The notes below the pieces were generated by a model, which ran no database searches, had not been told where the DNA came from, and saw nothing but the letters and a program-made list of their open reading frames with translations. From positions 744,001-808,000 of the forward strand of contig CAVTYY010000004.1 in NCBI GenBank assembly GCA_963739045.1: a DNA stretch of 64,000 bases, in the 5' to 3' direction. How positions within the stretch are numbered: the first letter of the stretch is position 1; every line of letters begins with the position of its first letter. Shown piece by piece: positions 49,195 to 57,620 of this stretch. Both the position numbers and the translations under genes were made by a program. This stretch comes from Halobacillus_B sp963739045 (lineage in GTDB: Bacteria; Bacillota; Bacilli; Bacillales; Halobacillaceae).

Positions 49195-50490
49195 ATGAGC
49201 GATCTGAAAGGAGCAGGATTATTAACAGGAATGGTAGTTTTTATGCTGCTCTTTACTTATGGCGGCGTGTTTGGGTGGGAGCTTGCATTTGGAGAGGCAA
49301 AGGTATATGCACCCAACACAGCCGTTAGCGGGGAAATAATTGAAGGTTTGACGGAAGATCAGGCAGAGAGCCGTTTAGAAAAGCAGGTGAATAATTGGAA
49401 ACAGGAAACCTCCTTGCAGTTGGTTCTTCCTGAAGAAACTGTAGAAATAAGCTCTGAGAATTTTCGTTTTCATATCCCGCAGACGATAGCAAATGTGAGC
49501 AATGGAGACGCACAAAATATCCAAGTCACTCTTGCCCCTATTTTTGCTCAAGCTCTTACCGAGCATTTATCTGACCAAGTGAACAGTAAGCTACAGCTGG
49601 AAAAACTAAAAGAAAAATTACTATCCGATGCCGGACGGTTGAAAAGCGGTCCTCTGACTTATTCAATCTACAACTTTATTCCTGCAGGCATTAAATCTTT
49701 ATATGAAACCCAATCCAGTTTCTCCATCACTAGCAATGATCGAGGACAATTAGAAGACTATGTAAGTGAATTGAAAGAAGTAACGCTTAAACCAAATCAG
49801 GATTTTTCGTTGCTTAAGACCATCAAACAAGCAGCTGTAGTTATAGATAAACGGACTTTAAACCAATTAGCCACCGTCCTTTACGGAGCTGTACTGGATA
49901 CAAATCTGGTGATTAAAGAACGTCATATTAGTGAAAATCTTCCTTCCTATGCCGACTACGGGAGAGAAGCTAGTGTGGATATTACCAATAATCAGGATTT
50001 AATCTTTACTAATCCTAATCCATCACCGCTTATTTTGTCCTTCTCCATGAATGGTTCGACTGTGGAGGCAGAAATTTCTGGTTATCCTCTGCAGCATAGT
50101 TATCATAGTGTGATCGAAGGAAGTAAGGAAATATCTGAACGGATCGTTGTCCATTTATCATCCTTTGTACCTGAAGGGGACATCCAGGTGAAACAAAAAG
50201 GAGCTCCAGGGAAAAGTGTGGAGGTTTTTAGAGAGACGGAAGATCAAAAAGTAAAAATATCCACAGATTATTACCCGCCTAATGACCGGGTAGAACTGCG
50301 GCATGGGGTGGAAGGCGAAGGGAACTCAGCTTCCTCAAGTACGGATCCGAAGAGCTCCTCTCAGGATTCCAGCAGTTTATCCAATAGCAGTAACGAAACG
50401 GACTCTTGGGATGCTCAGGATGAAGAGAAGAAACATAAGCTTCCGCCAATCTGGGAAGGCGAGTATGATAAGAACCCAATACAAAAGTAG
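49195..50490 (+). CDS. VanW-family protein with G5-like tail
   Basis: This 431-residue protein has one N-terminal membrane anchor (about 8-28), an exported region, a VanW-like domain (about 195-305, with YADYGREASVDITNNQDLIFTNPNPSPLILSF), and a G5-like segment (about 310-350). A Ser-rich linker and a basic tail follow. The VanW domain is named after a vancomycin gene cluster but its activity is unknown; G5 domains bind glycans. AAGGAGCGG precedes the ATG. Its position between pilin and PilB genes points to cell-wall passage or anchoring of the pilus. Confidence 0.82.
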   Translation: MSDLKGAGLLTGMVVFMLLFTYGGVFGWELAFGEAKVYAPNTAVSGEIIEGLTEDQAESRLEKQVNNWKQETSLQLVLPEETVEISSENFRFHIPQTIANVSNGDAQNIQVTLAPIFAQALTEHLSDQVNSKLQLEKLKEKLLSDAGRLKSGPLTYSIYNFIPAGIKSLYETQSSFSITSNDRGQLEDYVSELKEVTLKPNQDFSLLKTIKQAAVVIDKRTLNQLATVLYGAVLDTNLVIKERHISENLPSYADYGREASVDITNNQDLIFTNPNPSPLILSFSMNGSTVEAEISGYPLQHSYHSVIEGSKEISERIVVHLSSFVPEGDIQVKQKGAPGKSVEVFRETEDQKVKISTDYYPPNDRVELRHGVEGEGNSASSSTDPKSSSQDSSSLSNSSNETDSWDAQDEEKKHKLPPIWEGEYDKNPIQK

Positions 50491-50508
50491 GGAAGGAGGG
50501 TGAATGGA

Positions 50509-52128
50509 ATGCAGAGAAAAAGACTCGGCGATATTTTAAAGGACGCAGGGCTCGTATCTGAAGTAGAAATTAAAGAAACTTTAACAAGTAAGAAAGCACA
50601 GCAAAAGCTGGGGGATGCTCTTCTTGAACGTGGACTGATCACCGAACAGCAGCTGATTGAAGTATTAGAATTTCAATTAGGGGTCCCGCATGTTTCGCTT
50701 TACCGATACCCCGTAGACACGAATTTGCTGAATTTAGTAACCAAGGACTTTGCCATCCGCAACCATGTGATGCCGCTTAAAAGAGAAGACAACCAGCTGA
50801 CAATGGCCATGAACGACCCGATGGATTACTATACCATTGATGATTTGCAAATTTCGACGGGCTTTCAAATCGCTCCTGTTATTGCTAAAAAGGACGAAAT
50901 TATTCAAACCATTAATAAATATTACAATATAAGAGATGCCGAGGATCCAGAACCGAATATAGACCCGGAGGAAGCACCCATTATCAAACTAGTAAACCAG
51001 ATTTTGCAGACGGGTGTGCAAATGAGAGCGAGTGATGTCCATATTGACCCCCAGGAAACTAAGGTCTACATACGTTATCGAGTAGATGGTTTGTTAAGGA
51101 CAGAAAGGTCGGTTCGCAAACCGATGCAAAACTCTTTGATCGCACGAATCAAAATTATGGCAAATCTTAACATTACTGAAAACCGATTACCTCAGGATGG
51201 CCGAATAAAAACGAGTATTAACTCTGTCCCTGTAGACTTAAGAATTTCCACACTGCCAACCGTGTTTGGAGAGAAAATTGTCATTCGGATACTGGATTTA
51301 GGCAGTTTACTTAATCGTTTATCGGAACTTGGTTTTAACAAAATAAATTTCCAGCGGTATATGGGTATGATTGAACAGCCTTCCGGTTTGATACTTATTA
51401 CTGGTCCAACGGGCTCTGGGAAGTCTTCTACCTTATATGCTTCGTTAAATCACTTAAATACTGAAAACCAGAATATTATCACGATCGAGGACCCTGTGGA
51501 GTATCAGATTGAGGGGATTAATCAAGTACAGGTCAACCATTCAGCTGGACTTACTTTTTCAAGAGGGCTGCGCTCGATTTTAAGACAGGATCCGGATGTG
51601 GTCATGGTTGGAGAGATTAGAGACTCCGAAACTGCAGAAATTGCAGTTCGTGCTTCCCTGACAGGTCATTTAGTTTTATCAACTCTGCATACCAATAATG
51701 CAATCGCTACGATACCTCGGTTGATTGATATGGATATAGAGCCATACCTGGTGGTTTCATCGTTATCGGGCATAGTAGCTCAGCGTCTAGTTCGGAAGAT
51801 TTGCCGTGATTGTAAAGAAGCGAGAGAACCGGCACAAATGGAACAGGAGTTATTTGAAAAACGCGGTCTTGCTATTGAAAAAGTGTATAAAGGAAAAGGG
51901 TGCAGCAATTGCCAGAACACTGGTTACAGAGGGAGAATGGCGATCCAGGAGATCCTTGTCATTGATGACGAAATCCGAAATATGATGTTGAATAATCAGG
52001 CAATCGCAAATATTCGCAAGTACGCATGGGAACAGGGAATGATTTTTCTTATGGATGATGGTTTATTGAAGGTGAAGCGAGGCTTGACCACTATAGAAGA
52101 GATTTTAAGGGTGACTAAGAACGATTAG
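50509..52128 (+). CDS. pilB: Type IV pilus assembly ATPase PilB
   Basis: This 539-residue GspE/PilB motor powers pilus extension. The N-terminal MshEN domain has two repeats, RLGDILKDAGLVSEVEI (5-21) and KLGDALLERGLITEQQL (33-49) ending at Q56, the type shown to bind c-di-GMP. Walker A is GPTGSGKS (299-306). The Asp box (TIEDPVEYQIEG), Walker B (DPDVVMVGEIRDSETAE) and His box (THTNNA-like TLHTNNA) follow. A zinc site has C432, C435, C465 and C468. GGAAGGAGGG is 8 bases before the ATG; a GTG at 50500 overlaps it. Confidence 0.96.
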   Translation: MQRKRLGDILKDAGLVSEVEIKETLTSKKAQQKLGDALLERGLITEQQLIEVLEFQLGVPHVSLYRYPVDTNLLNLVTKDFAIRNHVMPLKREDNQLTMAMNDPMDYYTIDDLQISTGFQIAPVIAKKDEIIQTINKYYNIRDAEDPEPNIDPEEAPIIKLVNQILQTGVQMRASDVHIDPQETKVYIRYRVDGLLRTERSVRKPMQNSLIARIKIMANLNITENRLPQDGRIKTSINSVPVDLRISTLPTVFGEKIVIRILDLGSLLNRLSELGFNKINFQRYMGMIEQPSGLILITGPTGSGKSSTLYASLNHLNTENQNIITIEDPVEYQIEGINQVQVNHSAGLTFSRGLRSILRQDPDVVMVGEIRDSETAEIAVRASLTGHLVLSTLHTNNAIATIPRLIDMDIEPYLVVSSLSGIVAQRLVRKICRDCKEAREPAQMEQELFEKRGLAIEKVYKGKGCSNCQNTGYRGRMAIQEILVIDDEIRNMMLNNQAIANIRKYAWEQGMIFLMDDGLLKVKRGLTTIEEILRVTKND

Positions 52129-52144
52129 CAAGGGGTGATGGGAG

Positions 52145-53185
52145 ATGAAAGACAGGTTTGATCACTTATTAACAGCTGCATATAAGTTAGAAGCTTCGGA
52201 TGTTCATTTAACGGTAGGCGTAGCCCCCATTTTCAGATTGAATGGAGAATTAAAGCAATACGGGAAAGAAATCTTGAAACCAGAGCAAGTGGAGGATATG
52301 GCGAAAGCGATTTTATCTGAGGTGCTTTGGAATCAGTTTAAGGAGCTTGGGGAGATTGATTTTTCCTATGGAATTCCGGGAATATCAAGATTTCGAATAA
52401 ATGCCTATCATCAGCGGAATTGTATTTCAATGGCTATTCGAATCGTGCCAACTGAGATCCCTTCTTTAGAGGAATTACATATGCCCGAAGTTTTAAAGTC
52501 GATTGCAGCGGCCCAACAGGGTCTTGTGCTCGTCACGGGGCCCACGGGCAGCGGAAAGAGCACGACTTTAGCAGCTATGATCGATTATATGAATCATCAT
52601 ATGCGCAGGCATGTGATCACTTTAGAAGATCCGATCGAGTATTTGCATTCCCATAACTATTGCATTATTGACCAGCGTGAAATAGGTTTTGATACGCAAA
52701 ATTTTCAAAATGGGCTGAGAGCCTGTCTCCGTCAGGATCCAGATGTTATCTTAGTCGGAGAAATGCGTGATTTAGAAACGATATCAACCGCCATCACTGC
52801 AGCAGAAACGGGGCACTTGGTGCTTGGAACGCTTCATACAACCTCTGCTGCTGCTACCATGGATCGGATGATTGACGTGTTCCCGCCTGCTCAGCAGCCT
52901 CAAGTGAGGGTTCAGCTGGCCACCGTATTGCAGGCGATTCTTTCTCAGAGGTTGTTTCAAACGAAGGACCGGAAATCACGGAGGGCGGCCACTGAGTTGT
53001 TAATCAATACGTCAGCTATTAAGAATTTAATTAGAAATGAAAAAATCTACCAAATTCAAAATGTGATGCAGACAGCGAAAGCAGATCGAATGCATACCCT
53101 TGAAATGTCCATTAAAGAATTGTTGGATCAGGGCGTAATTATGGAAGAAGCGGCTCAATCGTATTTAGAGAGAAGAGACATGTAA
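52145..53185 (+). CDS. pilT: Pilus retraction ATPase PilT
   Basis: This 346-residue ATPase powers pilus retraction and twitching. It has the PAS-like N-terminal domain (ASDVHLTVGVAPIFRLNGEL), Walker A GPTGSGKS (132-139), ITLEDPIEYLHSH, the Walker B region RQDPDVILVGEMRDLETI, and a C-terminal AIKNLIRNEKIYQIQNVMQ helix that marks PilT rather than PilB. AAGGGGTGATGGGAG precedes the ATG. A dedicated retraction motor separates this system from the B. subtilis Com pseudopilus, which has none. It overlaps pilC by one base. Confidence 0.96.
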   Translation: MKDRFDHLLTAAYKLEASDVHLTVGVAPIFRLNGELKQYGKEILKPEQVEDMAKAILSEVLWNQFKELGEIDFSYGIPGISRFRINAYHQRNCISMAIRIVPTEIPSLEELHMPEVLKSIAAAQQGLVLVTGPTGSGKSTTLAAMIDYMNHHMRRHVITLEDPIEYLHSHNYCIIDQREIGFDTQNFQNGLRACLRQDPDVILVGEMRDLETISTAITAAETGHLVLGTLHTTSAAATMDRMIDVFPPAQQPQVRVQLATVLQAILSQRLFQTKDRKSRRAATELLINTSAIKNLIRNEKIYQIQNVMQTAKADRMHTLEMSIKELLDQGVIMEEAAQSYLERRDM

Positions 53186-54390
53186 TGGCCTACTACGAGT
53201 ATAAAGGAAGAGATACGCGTGGCAGACTGAAACAGGGCAGGATTAAAGCGGCAAGTAAAAAAGAAGCCGAAATTCACTTGAAAGAAACCGGGATTATGCC
53301 CCGGCAGGTCCAGGAATTAACTAGTTTTCTATATAAAGACCTATCGATTGGAAGTGGAGTGAAAAATAAAGATTTCGTGATCTATTTACGACAGTTTGCA
53401 ACGCTCATTGACTCAGGTATTTCCTTAATAGAGGCCACTTACATATTAAGTGAACAAACGAGCAGTAAAAAACTGGGTCAAACTCTGAGAAGCATTGCTT
53501 TAGATTTAGAAGCGGGTCAGGCATTTTCCTTTGCTTCGGATAAACATCAGAAAGTTTTCCCTTCTATGTTTGTGAATATGGTTAGGGCAGGAGAAGCTGG
53601 GGGTAATCTCGACGAAATTTTAGGGAGAATGGCCGACTATTATGAAAAACAGCACCTCACCAGGCAAAAAGTTATTTCTGCCCTTTCTTATCCAATGGTG
53701 GTCGGGGCTATTGCTCTTGTGATTGTTATTTTTATGCTAAGTTTTGTTGTTCCCAGGTTTGCAGATATGTTTGTTTCTTTCGGGAGTGAGATTCCATTAT
53801 TTACCCGTATGATTTTGCAGATGGGGCAGTTCTTTGGAAGCTTCTGGTGGCTTTTTTTCCTAGTGCCATTAGCCCTCTATTTCTCTTACCGTTACAGTCG
53901 TCAGTTCCCTGCTGCAGTCTACCGAATCGACGAACTGAAAATGCGGCTGCCTATTTTTGGAACGCTTATCCAAAAGTCGGCCTTAGCCAGGATGACGAGG
54001 ACACTAAGTTCTTTATTCAATAGTTCGGTCCCCATTCTTGAAGCGGTTCAAATAACGGAAAGAATCGTTAGTAATAAAGTAATCGAAGGCGTACTGCAGC
54101 AAACAAGATTGTCTCTTGAGAAAGGGGAGTCGATGGCAGCGCCAATGATCAACCATTGGGCATTTCCTTCTTTAGTCACCCAGATGATCGTCGTAGGAGA
54201 AAAAACAGGGGCCCTCGATCAAATGTTGAACAAAGCAGCAGATTTTTATGAACAAGATATTGAGCAGGCGGCAGATCGTATCAAAACATTGATAGAACCG
54301 ATCATGATCGTTATTCTCGCCATTATAGTCGGAGGGATCGTCTGCGCAATTGCTATCCCTATGTTTGCGATCTTTGACAAAATACAGTGA
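53185..54390 (+). CDS. pilC: Inner-membrane pilus platform protein PilC
   Basis: This 401-residue GspF-family protein transmits motor movement to the pilus. It contains two GspF domains (about 70-190 and 270-395), each ending in membrane helices (for example VGAIALVIVIFMLSFVVPRF and IVILAIIVGGIVCAIAIPMF), and the motifs QFATLIDSGISL and RAGEAGGNLDE, EKTGALD. It begins in the pilT stop (TAATGG). Confidence 0.95.
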   Translation: MAYYEYKGRDTRGRLKQGRIKAASKKEAEIHLKETGIMPRQVQELTSFLYKDLSIGSGVKNKDFVIYLRQFATLIDSGISLIEATYILSEQTSSKKLGQTLRSIALDLEAGQAFSFASDKHQKVFPSMFVNMVRAGEAGGNLDEILGRMADYYEKQHLTRQKVISALSYPMVVGAIALVIVIFMLSFVVPRFADMFVSFGSEIPLFTRMILQMGQFFGSFWWLFFLVPLALYFSYRYSRQFPAAVYRIDELKMRLPIFGTLIQKSALARMTRTLSSLFNSSVPILEAVQITERIVSNKVIEGVLQQTRLSLEKGESMAAPMINHWAFPSLVTQMIVVGEKTGALDQMLNKAADFYEQDIEQAADRIKTLIEPIMIVILAIIVGGIVCAIAIPMFAIFDKIQ

Positions 54391-54391
54391 G

Positions 54392-54419
54392 TTGACAAAA
54401 TTGAAATGTTTATTATAGT
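54392..54419 (+). promoter_or_regulatory. Promoter of the major pilin gene
   Basis: TTGACA and TATAGT are 16 bases apart, immediately after the pilC stop. It gives the major pilin its own, probably stronger, transcription with a leader of about 160 bases. Confidence 0.75.
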
Positions 54420-54425
54420 GAACAA

Positions 54426-54584
54426 TGAGGGTAGTTAGTAGAATGGGATCACAACCTTAGTATTAGTTCTTTCGGTCTGGATACATAAGATTGTATGAAA
54501 CCACGAACAGTCAGTTGGCTTGCGCACTCAGCTTAGGGAATTAGAGGGTCTTTTTTTAAAATTAAATGTGAATGGAGAGAGTCT
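54426..54584 (+). promoter_or_regulatory. Long 5' leader of the major pilin mRNA
   Basis: The leader can form an interrupted hairpin at 54466-54508 (GTTC/GAAC, GGT/ACC, ATACA/TGTAT). Further on a T7 tract (54551-54557) is preceded only by weak pairing. I could not match it to a known riboswitch class. Confidence 0.35.
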
Positions 54585-55064
54585 ATGTTTAACAAATTTT
54601 TGAAACAAGTGAAGAATGCTAAAGGGTTTACTTTAGTTGAGCTTCTAGCTGTAATTGTTATTTTAGGAATCATCGCTGCTATTGCCGTACCTAGTGTATC
54701 TGGAGTGATCGCTAAGTCGAAGAAGGATGCCACGGTGAGTAATGCAGAGCAGTTGATTGAAGGAGCACGTTTATTAGTTACCACCGATAACGTCGATGTG
54801 TCTGACGGAGTGGATATCAATGTATACAGTAAAGGTGAAAATCAATATGGGTTGGAAGAAGAAGGCTTTATCGAAGACGGGCTGGTAGATACTGCTGGGG
54901 AACCTTATAAGGATGCAAGCCATGTTCATATTGAAGAAGATGATAATGGAAAAGTCATTTATTCTGTGTATTTACTAGGTTCAAAATATCAAATTGGTAC
55001 TAGTGGTAGCTTAGTAGCAAGAGAAGAATTAAAAAGAGAAAACGTAGATAAAGTTTCTGAATAG
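54585..55064 (+). CDS. pilA: Major type IV pilin
   Basis: This 159-residue prepilin has the leader MFNKFLKQVKNAKG, cleavage before FTLVELLAVIVILGIIAAIAVPSV, and Glu at mature position 5. The mature pilin has about 145 residues, with no cysteine and many acidic residues, ending VDKVSE. The helix and the size fit the structural subunit of a pilus; among the four pilin-like genes only this one has its own promoter and terminator. GGAGAGAG precedes the ATG. Confidence 0.93.
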   Translation: MFNKFLKQVKNAKGFTLVELLAVIVILGIIAAIAVPSVSGVIAKSKKDATVSNAEQLIEGARLLVTTDNVDVSDGVDINVYSKGENQYGLEEEGFIEDGLVDTAGEPYKDASHVHIEEDDNGKVIYSVYLLGSKYQIGTSGSLVAREELKRENVDKVSE

Positions 55065-55188
55065 AAATTATAAAAAGAGGCAGGGTCAACAATAGAACGG
55101 TTGAAGAAAAAGCCGAACTTTCGAATAGTAGTAAAATAGTGTTGCAGCGGAGTAGATTGAAGAAACGTGACTTCATTTGGAGCTTTAT

Positions 55189-55223
55189 ACCGAAAACCCG
55201 AACCAAAGGTTCGGGTTTTCGGT
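55189..55223 (+). terminator. Terminator after the major pilin gene
   Basis: A perfect 16-bp stem (55189-55204 with 55208-55223) with an AAA loop; the T residues lie within the stem, so termination may be incomplete. Confidence 0.7.
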
Positions 55224-55276
55224 GAAATGAATTTCTTTATTCAGACCTTATTTATTTTACATAGGAGATACCCAAT

Positions 55277-56032
55277 ATGCATACGTGGATTGCCAGTGGA
55301 TTATTTATTTACGGCCTTATTTTAGGCTCCTTTTTCAATGTGGTAGGTCTTCGTGTTCCTAAAAAGGAGCTATTCAAAGAACAGCGGTCCTATTGCCCCA
55401 GCTGCAAAGAGTCTCTTCAATGGTATGAGCTTATCCCGGTGATTTCATTTGTAATTCAATCGGGCCGCTGCCGTCATTGCCGGGGAAATATTTCTAAGCT
55501 GTATCCGGTGATGGAGCTTTTCTCTGGGATTATGTTCTCTTCTTGCTACCTGGTGTTTGGCTGGAGCTTTGACTTGTTGTTAGCTTTACTGCTTATGTCT
55601 TTGTTTCATATTATAATTGTTAGTGATCTATCATATATGGTCATCCCCGACAAGGTTCTGCTTTTCTTCTTTATCCTGCTGCTCAGCTACAGGGTTTTAT
55701 TTCCATTAACCCCTTTCTGGGCACCGCTTATTGGAGGGTTCGTTGGGATCGCGGGTACTGCACTCATAATCCTCGCAAGCCGGGGAGGTATGGGAGGCGG
55801 AGATATGAAGTTATTTGGTTTAATCGGGTTTGCCTTGGGGCTGAAGTTACTGATTGTGACTTTTTTTCTTGCTACTCTCATAGGAACGCTGATTAGTGGT
55901 TCGCTGCTTTGGTCAGGCAAGATGTCGCGAAAACAACCGATCCCCTTTGGTCCCTTTATCGTGCTTGGGGCGATAATTGCTCTCTTCTCAGGCAAGCTAT
56001 TAATAGAATGGTATCTTACTAGTTTCTTTTAG
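55277..56032 (+). CDS. pilD: Prepilin peptidase/N-methyltransferase PilD
   Basis: This 251-residue multi-span membrane aspartyl protease removes prepilin leaders and methylates the new N-terminus. The zinc-site cysteines are C40, C43, C65 and C68, and the catalytic aspartates D117 (VSDLSYMVIPD) and D176 (GGGDMKLF). At this place B. subtilis has comC, so this is its positional counterpart and may also serve competence pilins. TAGGAG precedes the ATG. Confidence 0.95.
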   Translation: MHTWIASGLFIYGLILGSFFNVVGLRVPKKELFKEQRSYCPSCKESLQWYELIPVISFVIQSGRCRHCRGNISKLYPVMELFSGIMFSSCYLVFGWSFDLLLALLLMSLFHIIIVSDLSYMVIPDKVLLFFFILLLSYRVLFPLTPFWAPLIGGFVGIAGTALIILASRGGMGGGDMKLFGLIGFALGLKLLIVTFFLATLIGTLISGSLLWSGKMSRKQPIPFGPFIVLGAIIALFSGKLLIEWYLTSFF

Positions 56033-56048
56033 TACAGGAGGCTTTACT

Positions 56049-57014
56049 TTGTTTGGAATGAAAAATAAAATACGCCTGCACGTAGTTATTAAGGATCACT
56101 GCATCCGTTATGCGTTCTCAACACATACTTCTCCTCAGCAGTTGACAGCATACGGAGAAGTATTTCTTCCTAGAGACTTAATTAAAGAAGGAGTCATTCA
56201 GGATGCCAGACGGTTCGAAATGCAGATGGAAGATATTTTATGGAAACACAAAATGAGAAAGGCCTCTCTTTTTTTTACCGTTCCTGATGCTTCGGCGATT
56301 ATCCGTGTTCACATTGTACCGGGGACTTTAAAACAAGAGGAGGTTAAAGGTTACCTTTATCAGCAAATTGGTGAAAGCCTTCATCTTCCTTTCGAGCAGC
56401 CTGTGCTTGACTTCGGGATTATTCGGAGTGAGGGAGCGGATACATATATTTTACTAGTGGCCTATCCTGAAGAACGTGTTGAACTGCTGGAAAAGAGTTT
56501 TTCTCAAGTTCGGCTGATACCTAAAGCTGCCGAACTTTCTTCTCTTTCTATCTATCGTTTGTATCACAAATTTAAAAGAGTACGAAGGGAAGATCATATG
56601 CTGCTGATTGAATGGAATGTGGACGGCATAGTTCTCACTGTATTTCATAACGAAATTCCCCAGTTTTCACGTCATATGAAGTCAACACTGCTTCTTGATC
56701 AGTGGAGATACAAAAAATATGAGGAGCAGACGAGGATCTATTTTGAAGGGAAAGAAATGGACTTATACGCCTATGTTGTTGACCAGCTGGCTGAAGTTGA
56801 AAGAATTATGAGTTTTTATAAATTTTCTGTAACCAACGGTAATGCTGACATTACGAATATTGTACTAAGTGGTGATTGGCCCTATTTCGAAGAGTTAAAA
56901 CAGCAAGCTGAGGACAAGTTTACGGTTCCGGTTGAGACCATTGAACCAAAAGAACTTGGATTCAATTTTCCCGCGCAATATTGTGATGTAATAGGACTCT
57001 CATTAAAAGAGTAA
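56049..57014 (+). CDS. pilM: Pilus assembly protein PilM
   Basis: This 321-residue actin-like cytoplasmic protein of the PilM family holds PilN at the membrane and links to the motor. It shows RLHVVIKDHCIRYAF near the N-terminus, the ATPase-fold turn FFTVPDASAIIRVHIVPG, and IVLSGDWPYFEELKQ near the C-terminus. The TTG start has AGGAGG 7 bases upstream; the ATG at 56058 is too far from it. Order pilM-pilN-pilO is the standard one. Confidence 0.88.
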   Translation: MFGMKNKIRLHVVIKDHCIRYAFSTHTSPQQLTAYGEVFLPRDLIKEGVIQDARRFEMQMEDILWKHKMRKASLFFTVPDASAIIRVHIVPGTLKQEEVKGYLYQQIGESLHLPFEQPVLDFGIIRSEGADTYILLVAYPEERVELLEKSFSQVRLIPKAAELSSLSIYRLYHKFKRVRREDHMLLIEWNVDGIVLTVFHNEIPQFSRHMKSTLLLDQWRYKKYEEQTRIYFEGKEMDLYAYVVDQLAEVERIMSFYKFSVTNGNADITNIVLSGDWPYFEELKQQAEDKFTVPVETIEPKELGFNFPAQYCDVIGLSLKE

Positions 57015-57041
57015 CAGGTGGTTGTTAGGGGTGTAACATTC

Positions 57042-57620
57042 ATGTTAATGGATATCAATTTGCTAGAGGAAAAAGAAAAACCGAATCGACTGCCCTATTT
57101 CATCATTGGGATAGGGATTCTTGCTCTATTGTTTCTTGCCGCAGGTACGTGGTATTTTGACAGTCGGTTATCTAGTGAAATCGATATTCAGAAGGACCAG
57201 TTGGTAAATTTGACGAATAAGCAATCGGTCTTGCAGGATTCCTTGAATAATGAAGAATTAAATCAGCGAACGGAACTTCAAACCGCTGTGAAGCAAGAGA
57301 AGGATAATATCTTACCTCCCGTCCGCTTACTGAATGACTTAATTTCTCTCTTGCCAGAGCACGGGTATTTTGCATCCTATCTTTTTACTTCTTCCCACAT
57401 TGAGTTGACAGTGAATTTTGATTCTTTTAAAGATGCTGCTGCTTATACAAATCATTTGTCTCAGAAGAATTATGTAACCTATGTGAATCTAAATAATATT
57501 TCTACTGAACCACTATCAAATACATCCTTTGATCCATTTAAGTATCGTCCGAAGTATTCTGCCAGTTATACCGTAGAGGTCAATCGTGAACTATTTACAG
57601 AAGAGAGGAATAGCAAATGA
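57042..57620 (+). CDS. pilN: Pilus assembly protein PilN
   Basis: This 192-residue bitopic membrane protein has the PilM-binding motif MDINLLEEKEK at its N-terminus (PilN consensus INLLP), one membrane helix (about 18-40), a coiled coil and a PilN fold domain. I chose the ATG at 57042 with TAGGGGTG 8 bases upstream. It overlaps pilO by 4 bases (ATGA). Confidence 0.88.
   Translation: MLMDINLLEEKEKPNRLPYFIIGIGILALLFLAAGTWYFDSRLSSEIDIQKDQLVNLTNKQSVLQDSLNNEELNQRTELQTAVKQEKDNILPPVRLLNDLISLLPEHGYFASYLFTSSHIELTVNFDSFKDAAAYTNHLSQKNYVTYVNLNNISTEPLSNTSFDPFKYRPKYSASYTVEVNRELFTEERNSK

Noticed and set aside
54420..54584. Possible c-di-GMP (GEMM-I) riboswitch in the pilin leader, suggested by CACGAACAG and the c-di-GMP context
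   Set aside because: Only a short stretch resembles the motif; the second conserved segment and the tetraloop-receptor elements are not found, so the class cannot be claimed.
38350..55223. Shared AACCCGAACC/GGTTCGGGTT stem core in the hemL and pilA terminators as a possible mobile repeat
   Set aside because: Only the stem core is shared; loops and flanks differ, so independent terminator evolution is enough to explain it.
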